Shown piece after piece: positions 1 to 10,154 of a stretch of 64,000 nt of DNA (position 1 is the stretch's first letter; every line of letters begins with the position of its first letter). The translations under genes were made by a program, and so were the position numbers. The stretch comes from Sympetrum striolatum (Eukaryota > Arthropoda > Insecta > Odonata > Libellulidae), in assembly GCA_947579665.1 (NCBI GenBank), contig OX388348.1, positions 3,782,001 through 3,846,000 of the forward strand, written 5' to 3'. Below the pieces are notes generated by a model. The model saw only the letters and a program-made list of their open reading frames with translations, was not told where the DNA came from and did not search any database.

Positions 1-642
1 ATTGGAAGGGAAAGAATGACATAGGAGAGAGAAGGAATGGGACAAACGCACGACTTTATCAGACGAAATTGAGGCTAGAGATTGCTATCCTCCGATCCAC
101 TCAAAGCTAGACAATAAATCGTGTGAAACGATGAATTGACTAAAACGAGGAAATAATGAAAGTAAAGGCAACTCCGATGGGAGCTATGATTTCCAAGTAA
201 TAGAGATTCTAATTTTATTATATTTTTTGTAATCTCGTTTGAATTTTTGAACAAATTTTTATGATATTTATTACTTTCTCATTGTGTACTATTGCAATTT
301 TTCCTGTTTTTCGATTTTATTATTCTTTTTGTAATTTCGTTATAGTACTGCTTTTGTAATTTAAATGTTATACGCAGCTTTCAATTGCATCTTTTAACCT
401 AGATATCAGTAGATTTGCGCAGGTTTTCCACATCCGCCTTCTTTGTGGGTGTTTCCCTGCAGTGGATCTTTTTTTAGAGCATATTACCGATTTTTTTTAA
501 TCCACTCGTTGTAACGTTTTCCTCTATCTCTATTCACCTTCACACAACTTATGTTTTATATTTGCAATTTTTAAATTTTTTATTCTAACCTTCAATTACT
601 TTAACAGTCCCGCTCTTTTCAATATGTACCCTTCCATTACCT
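1..642. other. A+T-rich non-coding DNA
   Basis: No gene is visible. Pyrimidine-rich and T-rich sequence dominates. The stretch at 442-461 carries a TTTGTGGGTGTTT...GCA motif that recurs at 16371, 21711 and 47777 and probably belongs to an interspersed repeat, perhaps a LINE 3' region. The rest is unassigned. Confidence 0.6.
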
Positions 643-794
643 CTCTCGACACTTACTACTACTCTCGACACGTACTACTACTCTCGACACTTACTACTTC
701 TCTCGACACTTACTGCTACTCTCGACACTTACTACTTCTCTCGACACTTACTGCTACTCTCGACACTTACAACTTCTCTCGACACTTACTACTA
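643..794. repeat. 19-bp minisatellite, eight tandem copies
   Basis: Eight consecutive units of exactly 19 bp follow the form CTCTCGACACTTACTACTA. Units begin at 643, 662, 681, 700, 719, 738, 757 and 776. Single-base variants (ACTACTT and ACTGCTA endings) alternate in units 3 to 6, which suggests that a 38-bp dimer was itself duplicated. An overlapping open frame (624-905) exists only because 19 is not a multiple of 3, so three units give a 19-residue pseudo-period. It is not a credible protein. Confidence 0.93.
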
Positions 795-925
795 CGACAC
801 TACTTGCTTCGATTAAAACCCTCTCTTCATAAACTATTACAAATCTTCCACCTCTTTGTTTGTTTTTTACGTAAGCACTATATGTATGTAATATATGTTA
901 TGTAACCCAACCTACGTATTCCATT

Positions 926-1000
926 CTACGACATTCGCACGTCCCTATGGCCTCGAATCTTTAGATGCCTCCCTGTCATAGTGGTCCACGTTTCGCATCC
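926..1000 (-). pseudogene. LINE reverse-transcriptase C-terminal remnant
   Basis: Reading the minus strand from 1000 down to a stop at 926-928 gives a frame starting GCETWTTMTGRHLKIRGHR. The GCETWT block followed by a short charged stretch is the hallmark seen after the reverse-transcriptase domain in many insect non-LTR retrotransposons (usual form YGCETWTL...IKRLEA.EMW). Only this short block survives and no catalytic domain is present. Two clearer relatives lie at 26560-26830 and 31729-32030. Assignment to a LINE is from motif recognition; the clade is not determined. Confidence 0.5.
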
Positions 1001-2702
1001 ATTTGTTTTACTGGTTATCGTAGATTTCTTCAATCAAAATCCTCTATTCTCCCACAATCTCAGCTCCTCGGTGATCGCTTTCTACAAATGTTATTCAAAA
1101 TACAAACTTTTTTAATCTATTCAAAGTAGGTCTAATTCGCAGGTAGTTACTGAATAGGTGAATCATGCTCTATTATTTAAAAAACCCAAAATGTTTAACC
1201 TTGAGTCATGATTTTCGAATATGAGTTGCTAGCATTATTCGGAGATCGGCGGTTATTTTTCAACCAGCTTACTCTTTCCATTCCACACCTTACCCATATC
1301 TGAAAGGAGTCCGATTGATGGATGCCTTCGATTCTTTAGGTTCACGTTTCACACCACACAGTGAATCACTCCAAAGATTTCACTAATCTATTCCCGATCT
1401 TTCAGTACAAAGATACGTGTTATGATTTAACATCGATGAAAGGAAATTCAAGAGGGGCTAAACCTAGAGAAATGCGGGTAATGCAATTGAAAAGAGCCTT
1501 AAGATTTGAAAAGGGATGTCTTCGTGGAATCCAGGAAAAGGAAGACGTAAGGATTTGGGAAATCAGAAGAGGAAGTCGCTTCGATCTGATAGAATGTCCC
1601 TCTGGCGGCGAATTCTTCTTCGGCGCTATCTTTGCACTCTCCCAGGGAAGAGGAAAAGAAAGGGACTGATAAATAACCCACCATAAGCGGATTTGTTTGC
1701 TCCAAACGAAGAAAGAAACACCTTTTGGAAATATGGACGTTGCGGAGATGTACTCTCCCGTGTGTGAAGTACGTGTTTCGGAAATAGACGGTGGATATCC
1801 TTTCTTTCTCTCGACTTCGGAGGAAATGATTTTCATCTCCGAAATGAGCGGAGAATGAGAATGCGGCATGATTTTTGGTGGCATGTTTCTAATGTACGGC
1901 ATCCAATCTCGATGGAATGAAAAGTGTATTAGAAATTTTGTCAATTTACTTTGACTGAGTCACGCAGTCGTTCTTAGACGGAAGGAAAAGAAGAAACTTT
2001 ATGAAATGCAAAAGTATTCATTCGTTCTTCCAGTAGATATCACTACCATATACGTGAGCGATCCTTTCTGTTGTGATTTGCAACATGAATCTCGAGTCTT
2101 AGGTGGAATCTGTAAATGCATATTATTTAATATCGTTGCTACACAGTCTCTTGCTTATGTAGGGTGAAATGTAGACGTTTTTCTTTCGTTATATTTAAAA
2201 ATTAAACGAGAATATAAAATCTTAATAAATACATGTAGCTCGTGGACAGTTCATCCGTAATATCGCACATTACGTCATCAGTTGGTAAGTCCAAGCATCT
2301 TAGAGGAATTTAGAGAGTAACATTAAAATATTATTCTAAAAACATTCTTATGCTAACAGAACTCTATGCTTATGCAATATTTTTTAAACAACTATATTTT
2401 AATTTAAAATCTTAAAAGGACTGAGCCATCGCGTGATTTTATTTAAATAAAAAAACTTTTTTCAAAGATATTCTGAAGCTATGCCAAGAAGAATACCTAT
2501 CAATAGATGAATCAAATGCTGTTTTTGAAATAAGTTGTATTTATTCTGAGGGATGATTTTCATATTGTATCAAATATTAGAAAACTGTTCCAAATTTTAC
2601 TCTGTTACCCAATAGACACGCATTAAATAGTTGTTTATACAAATGTTAATATTGATCCGAAATCTGCACTTGAGTTCTCACTCTTAAACTATGTATTTTG
2701 AA
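1001..2702. other. unassigned non-coding DNA with overlapping chance ORFs
   Basis: A 174-residue open frame on the minus strand (1420-1944) overlaps a 102-residue plus-strand frame (1361-1669). Neither has a recognisable domain, signal peptide or composition bias that would favour it over the other, and both probably reflect a locally stop-poor purine-rich stretch. A second, weaker CETWT-like trace on the minus strand lies near 1318-1345. The remainder is A+T-rich. Confidence 0.5.
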
Positions 2703-2974
2703 TCCGACGACTCAAAGTGCGACAACTCAGAGTACGACAGCTTAACTCATCGGACCCGACAACTGACCGGGCGACAGCTCATCGCTATGACAATTGAAAT
2801 AATATCAAATTCTGAACTTAAAAACAATCTAAAGGAAGTCTTTTTACAGAATACTGATTAAAGTAGTTAATAAGTTATCAATAATATATTTAATGATAAG
2901 TCAATCGTGCGATGAGCTGTCGCCCGATCAGTTTTCGCACGGTGTGTAGTCGCATTTTGAGTTGTCACGGAAGC
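2703..2974. mobile_element. hAT-like MITE (272 bp) with 8-bp target duplication
   Basis: The 8-mer ATTTTGAA flanks the element on both sides (2695-2702 and 2975-2982). The two ends are inverted repeats: GCGACAGCTCATCGC near the left end is matched by GCGATGAGCTGTCGC near the right, and further GACAACTCAAA-type blocks pair outside them. There is no coding capacity. An 8-bp duplication is the signature of hAT superfamily insertions, so this is best read as a non-autonomous hAT element. The outermost bases of the two arms align with a small offset, so the exact termini are approximate. Confidence 0.75.
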
Positions 2975-2982
2975 ATTTTGAA

Positions 2983-3663
2983 CCCATAATAGATGCGTTT
3001 TTTCCCTTAATATTCACTGTTAAAACGTTTAAAAAACAATTTCTCTCACGTAGAATGCTTCTTAGGAAATTATCTCCAGTCCTTTTAAAATCCCGCACAC
3101 TAAAGAGTGTTTCCTCCTGTCGAGCTATAACTTTAGCTTTTATTTCGAGTTATGCGCATGTATGCTATCGCGTTCTTTTCCTTTGATCTCCGCCCTCGAA
3201 AAATTCATGCACAATTATCGCTATCATCAGCTCCTGTTTATTTTTCAATTAGGAATTTTTTCAGGAGAGGTGAAATACATACTTTTCATCCTTTGATCTC
3301 TGCGTTCAAACGCCTTTTCTGTTAATTCATTGCACGTTATAACTCACCCGGAAAATAAACAATTTAAATTACTTCCGGCGGATGATTCGCTAGCAATTAG
3401 TATCCCTTCTCCCTCTTTTACTCATCAAAAGAAGCGCCCCATAAAGGCCTTGGTTTACGCAGGTGTTGCTATAGCTACAAATAATACTCATACGAAACCT
3501 AGCTTACGACGAAGTTAAAGGAAATTATAACTCATAAGATAGAATAAGCTTTATTTAGTGTGATCAAATGAAGTTCCACCTAGTGAAGGCCAAAGGGATT
3601 TATGTGTGAAATTAAATTCCTTTTTTTTGAGTCTCGCAATTCAAACGAGTTCCTTGGCAGTAA
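2983..3663. other. no gene recognised
   Basis: A+T-rich sequence with pyrimidine runs and only short open frames. The two phrases CCTTTGATCTC and TTTTCATCCTTTGATCTC (near 3180 and 3288) form a small local direct repeat. Nothing else is supported. Confidence 0.5.
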
Positions 3664-3669
3664 TTAGTA

Positions 3670-3800
3670 CAAAATAAAAAATCAAACACTTATTAACTTC
3701 CACAGATATATTTTCCAAAAGGCGACTAATTTCGCCTAAAATGTATACTTAACCAGGTGATGTGGTGTTAGGCGAAGTTATTAAATGTTTGATTTTTTAT
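3670..3800. mobile_element. MITE-like inverted-repeat element
   Basis: The left arm (3671-3697, AAAATAAAAAATCAAACAC...) is the inverse complement, with a few mismatches, of the right arm ending at 3801 (...GTTTGATTTTTTATTT). An inner GGCGA/TCGCC motif occurs on both sides of the loop. The hexamer TTAGTA stands on both flanks (3664-3669 and 3801-3806) and may be the target duplication. No coding sequence. Superfamily is not assigned. Confidence 0.6.
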
Positions 3801-3806
3801 TTAGTA

Positions 3807-5058
3807 AGACTCCCTTCTACGAAGTTGAGCTTGAGTATATAAGAGTCATTTTGGAAGGCAGAATTTATGGTTATTCATAGCAGTGAGGTCGAGTATTGTT
3901 TCAGGGAGCACAGTGCATGAATTCCCCTTATTTTCCTCTTGATCTTCCCTTTTATTGTTCTATGTACGATGACATGTAAGAGACAATATCAGGTTAAGCG
4001 AAAAATGAAAGCGTCGAATCCTCGGTACTTTTCCCCCGTCGCGTGAGCGAGGAAAAGGCAGATTTGTGTCGGAAAAGAAAGAACAGCTGCGGAGGACGTC
4101 ATATTTCATCAATTCAGATCGCACCAAGGACAAAGCAGAAATGTACGTACGCGCATGTGATGTCATCTGGGGAGAATGCTCGCAAATAAAATTAACGGCC
4201 GACATTATCATCCGCCTCTACGCGATGTACTGCTGCGTGAATACTTTAAATGGGGGTTTGGCGGTAATTTAAAGGTCGCGTGCTGAGCGAAAAAACTTCC
4301 ATTCATCACGTATACGGGTCTGCATTTATATACGAGCGCGCTTGTGTGCGTTTATGAATGGGCACGTTTTCTCCTTTACTATTTACTATGCGCGCCTACC
4401 ATAATTTTATCGTAATAAATGCTTTTTTGGCAGTTCTCTTTCTTCTTATTCGGGAGGTAAAGGCGACAACTCATCTTCTCATGAGTGTATAAAGCAACAT
4501 TTTTATATTTATGAGGAAGTATTTTAGAAACGATGTTTCTGTTTGTGAGCATTGGTTAATTTACGAGTGAAACGTTCCTCAAGAACTGTTGGTAATTTTC
4601 TGAGTTAATTGTAATTAAATCTGGTAATACTTATTATCAGCATGTCGTGCGTACTATCTTTGTTCATAAAAGTATTACGAGCTGCATTATTATGCAGTTG
4701 CTGATAATTATGTCATTTCATCCAAAAGAGGCCACGCGGCGAATATGGTTTCTATTTTCATGTTTCATAAAATATTATCCTGTTAAAGATCTCCCAATGT
4801 ATGAAGTAAGGACAAGAAACATTTTTAAATTGCCTAATTTTCCTGTAATGATATTAATGCATTCTATTTTCTGCAAGAGCTGGTAATCTTTCTGAAAAGA
4901 ACTAACGAAATAGAAGCAATTATTTATCATTTAGCTTAAGTTACAGTGGAGCGATTAAGCTCTAAACCTTGAAGACGCATTCTCTGCCATCGCGAGAATA
5001 ATTTTCACTCAAAGTGATGCCTATCCTCCGAACAAACATCCTGTTTGCTTAAGTATAA
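3807..5058. other. no gene recognised
   Basis: Mixed-composition non-coding DNA. Open frames of up to 83 residues on both strands at 3960-4272 overlap each other and match no family I know. A TATATAAG string at about 3836 could act as a TATA box, but no linked gene is visible. Confidence 0.45.
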
Positions 5059-5132
5059 GTTTCCATTTATAATTATTATAAACAAATATTTACTTTTTTA
5101 TATCTATTTGTTTATATTTTATATGTGGAAAC
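5059..5132. repeat. imperfect foldback, A+T-rich
   Basis: GTTTCCATTTATAATTATT followed by ATAAACAAAT pairs with ATTTGTTTATATTTTATATG followed by TGGAAAC, leaving a short loop near 5089-5104. An outer TGTTTG/CAAACA pair extends the stem. Short A+T-rich foldbacks of this kind are usually MITE remnants. Confidence 0.5.
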
Positions 5133-8100
5133 AAACACAGTTGTATTTATTGTGCAACCAAAGTGTTCAAAACACTTCGCAACAACAATTGAGTCAACCG
5201 CCTTTGCTCTCGTAATACGTAATAAAATAATGCATAATTTACATAATCGAAACTGATGTGGAAACAAATTGATACAATTGAAATACCAAACTTAAAAAAA
5301 TGAGTGGTATTAAACTAAAGTTTAAATCTAAACAAAAGTGGAATATTGATCCAAAAGTCAATAACACGAATTAACAATCTAATAATCTTGTAACACTAAT
5401 AATATTAGTGATTATTAATCAAATTACGGAATGTAAGATGTTCAAAACTGTATCGAGTTAAGAATGTAAGTAACGTTCTCTGAGTGCATACCACGTGGGG
5501 TTATTCTGGTAATTTTTCAGAGACACGCGTTCATTCATTTCGAAGAGGCGTTTTATGAAAATTGTATCTAATATCTGGATGGCGCCCGAACAGATGGAAA
5601 GCTTTCAGAACACGGGAACCACATTACGGAGAGAATGGAAGTGTGCGATTCCCTCAAGGACGAGCAAGACAAAAGTGGCTTTCAGCCCGAAGGAAATGAC
5701 AACGACGGGGAAGAATCGATGAAACCCCGCGGAAGAAATTTCTCATCCGAGGCATCGCAACGAAGGAAGGATGATGTTAATTTGGTGGAAATTCTCGAAA
5801 GGGAGAAAAGAACAAAGAGTTAAGAAGCATCAGAGAAGATAAAAATTGAGTGCCGATCTTCAGGATGATTCGAAAAGTTTAAGCTACAGGATTAGCCTTC
5901 GCTAGGTTTCTGTGTGGAACCCAATGCTATCATGTCAGTCAGTATTTGATGTCGGGGAAGCGATAGATTTAAAACGTCAAAAATTAAATACACGCCGTTA
6001 CTTTACAGTAATTCGCAAATCCGCAATGGTTTCTTTCCCTTAAAATCATATTGCGGTCAGAAAGTGAAGGCTTCCTTGTGGAAATATACAATATTTTAGG
6101 AGATATTTTTGAAAATAAATTCGAATGACTTAGAAAGATTTTGTTGAAGTATTGACTAAGTTTGGCTTTATTTATTATATTTATCGACGCACCTTGCCTC
6201 ACGGATTATTTCAAAAGGTATTTTCTCTTATTAATTTTCTTCGATTATAAAGGAGCTATAAATTTCAAATTCATTTCATACTCATATGTATCGCAAAAAT
6301 TAATTTAAAATTTATAATATCAGTAGCAATTAATTTCGTGAAAAATGTCATGTATCTTTATCTCAACGTTATAGATCTATTATATATATATATAATTGGA
6401 TTTCATTAATCAGTGGTGGTATTAGTGTAATGGATGGCCATTTCATTAATAAACGTTTTCATTGATACTATCAATCAGTTTTTATATCAATATGGTCTTC
6501 GTATAATTTACATTGGTAAATTTTAGGTGAATCACGGAAACTGTATGAAAAACATTTTAATAGGTAATCCATAGGTTCCATTAGAAAGTAGTCCTAACAT
6601 TCACCGGAAACCTAAAGGTATCATATATATCATCATATCATTGTATCAACTTCAGATAACCTGATTATTTTAAAACACTGTCATCGGTTTGAAATTTCTC
6701 CCTAAGCCGTCTTTGTCAACGTTCCGAGCCTGCGTTGCCACCAATTCTGTAAACAACAGAAAGTTCTGGAAGTCCCCATTTATGACACGAAGCAAAATAT
6801 ATAGGAGATACTAAAGAACCGATTTCTCTGTTTATAAGCATAGGCTAATATAATCTACGAGCGCCATGTTCTTTGAGATCAAATCTCATAAATGTTGTTC
6901 ATATGTTGAATTACATTCTGGTATTTAATTCATATGGCGAGGTTCAGTTTCAACATTATTAAATCAGATAAAAAATAGGGAGCGTAGAAACTATCTCTGA
7001 ATTAAAAATGGAGGTTAACTGCGGTTGAATTATCAGTTCTACTAAAAATATCCGTATAATAATTATGTGTAACAAAGAAGCACGTTTCAGATTGAAGGTG
7101 CCAACGAGCTTTAGTATAATGAGTGAGGTAAGGTTTTTGGTGATCATATAGCATGAGTGAAATGTATGCAATGAATTAAACTATTGGAAGGTATTGTTAA
7201 AGCAGAAAAGGGACGGATAACGGATCAAAGTCGATCGATGGGTAAGATTAATTCCGATCGTTTTAAAAGATCAAATCGAAGGGTCAATAGCGGGAGAGTT
7301 CCTTTCATAAACATACCGCAAGGAACGCTGCATAGATTTGGTTCAACATTCCTCTGCGTCCATATAAGAAGAGCAGTTGACGTATCTTCCGCCACAAATT
7401 CCTATCGACTCAGATTCGCTGACCCTTGCTTTGATGAGCATACGTGTATCAGTTGCGATTGCCATTAGAGAGCATGACCTCATTTCGTGCGCCTTAGGAT
7501 TGGTCATTCGGTTGCATTGTACGAACGGGGCATCTCTACTTCGAATGGAAATGTCAGAGGTCAAAAGCGATGGCCCAGAAGGGCATCGGATCCGGAACAG
7601 TCCGGAACGCCGCTCAAATTAGGCGATGACCGAGATGTTGTTGCGGAAATTCCGGCAATTGTTCGCTTCAAACAGTAAACAGCCTTAAACGATCTTGCCA
7701 GGAATTAATAATAATAATAATTTACGCATAGCACTCGGGAAAGCATAGCAGTCATACTTCCTAAATGGAGTTCATAACCGGAACTTTGAACCGCAATCAT
7801 TTATGATGCGGTTTAATGAAAACACCAACTTCCGGTTCCGGTTTCTATTTGCCGTAAACAGTCCAACCAGTTGGAGCCGATTTTTGACCGCTTCGATAGT
7901 ATAATTCCCGAGAAATATTTTTATTATGCGAGACTCTTAGAAATATAATACATTTAAATTTAATTTTGGAATAAAACAATAAGAATAAAATAACAAAAAA
8001 TAAGGTCAGGTATTTGAGTTGAACATTTTTTATCTTAATTATTAAGTTATATGTCATCGTTGCACACTTTTATTGGCTGTAACTACTGCATTAATTAATG

Positions 8101-8672
8101 AGAAACAATCACAATAGAAAAAATAATAGTTCACTGTTTTGATTCAGGCTCAAGGATTTCACTCCGGTGGAAATAACTTTTTCTTTCATTTTTCTCTAAA
8201 TTTAAAAACTAATTCTATCTTTCAAGTAAGTTTTCTTGATCAATTTGCTATGAGACAGAGCTCAGTTGACATCTTTCCCTACCGGAGACTAATTTGAAGT
8301 TTTTACTTAAAACCGTGCTTAACATAGCTTCAAAAATTGATGATAGGAAGGGTATTTGCATAAATATAAGTTTGAACTTCGTCTATTTATTCCAAACCCT
8401 TCATTTCCTTCTTAATACATAATCTGTTTTTGTTGTAACTTCACGCGCTGTAATAGATAGTGGCGTAGCGTAAGAAGTTTCAAACCTGAATATTCGTTTT
8501 ATTAACTGGAGGTACCCATACTGAACAAGAAGCTACTTCATTGCATCGAAAAAGATTTCTCAAAAAAATTAAATTCTGCGAAATCTAAAAGGGAGATAAA
8601 AACAGATTGAGACTTATAGAATAAATTTAATAAATTAATGAAATTAATTATTAAATTAGTTATAAAATTTTC
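5133..8672. other. no gene recognised
   Basis: A+T-rich DNA. It includes a (TA)n run at about 6380-6394, a small hairpin AACCGC...GCGGTT around 7791-7815 and an (AAT)n run at 7709-7724. Overlapping short frames on both strands at 7184-7678 mark a stop-poor stretch, but none shows a recognisable domain. Confidence 0.45.
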
Positions 8673-8766
8673 TAATAATTCCTCGAAGTAAATTTGAAGA
8701 ACGCAACGGCCGGTTCAACTGTTGTCCTCATCAGATACAGTAAAAAGTAAGAAACGAGTACATATA

Positions 8767-8797
8767 CAGGGTGCGGCAGAACCGACTAAGCAGTTTC
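8767..8797 (+). repeat. left terminal inverted repeat of the DD41D element
   Basis: 31 bp starting directly after a TA at 8765-8766. It matches the inverse complement of 10045-10075 at 29 of 31 positions; the differences fall at positions 18 and 20. Confidence 0.95.
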
Positions 8798-8885
8798 TAG
8801 TGTTAAATGCTCGGGTGGTGGTGGGGGGAAGAAGTTGCACGTGGTCTCCCTTTGTTCCGTCGGGGATCCCATTTCAGTATCCAAC

Positions 8886-9952
8886 ATGGTTTGGACCGGA
8901 GCACATCGAAGCTTTGCTGTGCGTGCATATATTGAAAACAACCGATCTGTGATCGCGACGCAAAGAGCTTTTCGGCGACGGTTCAACATTCCGCGCAACA
9001 ATTCCGTTCATAATGCAAAAACAATTCAGTCCTGGGTTCGGCAGTTGGAGGAAACTGGTAGCACACTAAGAAGAGATATTCATGGCTGACGCAGATCCAT
9101 CAGAACACCAGAAAGCGTGAGGCTGGTGAGAGCAGCAATTGAGCAATCGCCAAGACGTTCTGCTCGAAGACATTCTGTTGCCTTGGGGATATCAGACCGC
9201 AGTTTGAGGAGGATTCTGGATTTTGATTTAAATTTCAATCCCTTCAAAATAATGATGACTCAAGAACTGAGCCCAGCAGACTACGCCAACCGTCGAAATC
9301 CGTGTGCTTGCACAGATCCCTCCGGAGGCAGCTTTCTTCAGTAGCGACGAGGCGCATTTTCACTTCAGTGGGATTGTGAATAAACAAAATTTTCGCTACT
9401 GGGCTGAAAGTAACCCCCAAATTATTCACGAAAGACCGCTACATTCCCCTAAACTAACGGTGTGGTGTACCGTATCACAATTTGGGGTGATAGGCCCTTA
9501 CTTCTTTGAGGAGGAAGGCGTGACCGTGAATTCCGGACGTTGTGTCCATGTTGAAGAATTTTCTGCAGCCCAGAATGGAAGAGATTGTTAAAGAAGAGTG
9601 ATTAGAGGACTTGTGGTTCCAACAGGATGGGGCCACAGCTCACACAGCCCGAAATTCACTCAATGTTTTGAGAGAAATGTTTCCCTGGCGTCTGGTCCCT
9701 TTGAGGGGTGATGTGGGGTGGCCGGCGCGGTCACCAGATTTAAGCATATGCGATTTCTTTCTTTGGGGATATCTGAAGGAAAAAGTGTTTAAACGTCGCC
9801 CTCACACCCTGCCAGAGCTAAGGCAGCGGATTATTGAAGAAGTGAAGGCTATACCCCGCGATATGTGTGATCGAGCTGTTCAAAACTTCAGAAAACGTCT
9901 CCAAAAGTGTATCGCTGCTAACGGCCGCGTTGATGAGGACATAATTTTATAA
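8886..9952 (+). pseudogene. DD41D mariner-type transposase, broken
   Basis: Catalyses cut-and-paste transposition in intact relatives. From the ATG at 8886 the frame encodes a helix-turn-helix N-terminal region (HRSFAVRAYIENN..., QRAFRRRF, ...TIQSWVRQLEETGS) up to an in-frame TGA at 9087-9089. The same frame continues through a second helix-turn-helix (RRSARRHSVALGISDRSLRR). A frameshift near 9296 moves to the frame holding the first catalytic Asp (SDEAHFHFSG, Asp codon about 9346). A second frameshift near 9540-9553 and a TGA at 9599-9601 precede the third segment with the second Asp (QQDGATAHTA, about 9626) and third Asp (PDLSICDFFLWGYLK, about 9752), 41 residues between them. It ends at a TAA after DEDIIL. 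Two stops and two frameshifts make it non-functional. An upstream in-frame ATG at 8835 exists, but conservation-like sequence starts at 8886. Confidence 0.9.
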
Positions 9953-10044
9953 AGTGAATAAATATATAAATGGTATGAACAACTTTTTTCGAAAATAAAA
10001 ATGGTTTTTCTTTATATACCCAGATTTCTTTTTTATAACTCCTC

Positions 10045-10075
10045 GAAACTGCTTAATTGGTTCTGCCGCACCCTG
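10045..10075 (-). repeat. right terminal inverted repeat of the DD41D element
   Basis: 31 bp ending in ...GCCGCACCCTG immediately before the TA at 10076-10077. It is complementary to the left end except at two positions. Confidence 0.95.
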
Positions 10076-10154
10076 TACTTGGGTTTGATGATGACTTTAT
10101 AATAGCTGAAACCGGTCGTAGTGTTCATCAAATCTACTCCGTGGAATTACTACA

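Larger units (their letters stand above)
8767..10075 (+). mobile_element. Tc1/mariner-superfamily element, DD41D (rosa-like)
   Basis: A complete 1,309-bp element. The left terminal repeat (8767-8797) begins CAGGGTGCGGCAGAACC and its inverse complement is the right terminal repeat (10045-10075). The 31-bp arms differ at two positions only. TA dinucleotides at 8765-8766 and 10076-10077 are the target duplication expected for this superfamily. Inside lies a transposase pseudogene whose last two catalytic aspartates are separated by 41 residues, the spacing that defines the DD41D/rosa group first described in insects. The nearly matched terminal repeats with a broken gene suggest an insertion that is not very old but is now immobile by itself. 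Confidence 0.93.
8673..10154. mobile_element. older inverted-repeat element, split by the mariner insertion
   Basis: The DNA outside the mariner element is itself an inverted repeat. The left flank (8673-8734), read as complement, gives CTGATGAGGAC...GTTGAACCGGCCGTTG followed by AAATTTACTTCGAGGAATTA. The right flank (10084-10154) reads TTGATGATGAC...GCTGAAACCGGTCGTAG followed by AAATCTACTCCGTGGAATTA. The arms therefore match over about 60 bp with substitutions and small indels. The younger mariner element sits in the loop. Non-autonomous foldback or MITE; family unknown. Confidence 0.7.

Noticed and set aside
624..905. 93-residue SLDTYYYSRH-repeat protein
   Set aside because: It is a by-product of the 19-bp minisatellite, not a conserved repeat protein.
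1318..1345. A second CETWT-like trace on the minus strand
   Set aside because: Only about five codons match and an in-frame stop follows.
1420..1944. 174-residue minus-strand open frame, the longest outside the mobile elements
   Set aside because: It overlaps a 102-residue frame on the other strand, has no recognisable domain, and lies in a purine-biased stretch that lacks stops by composition.
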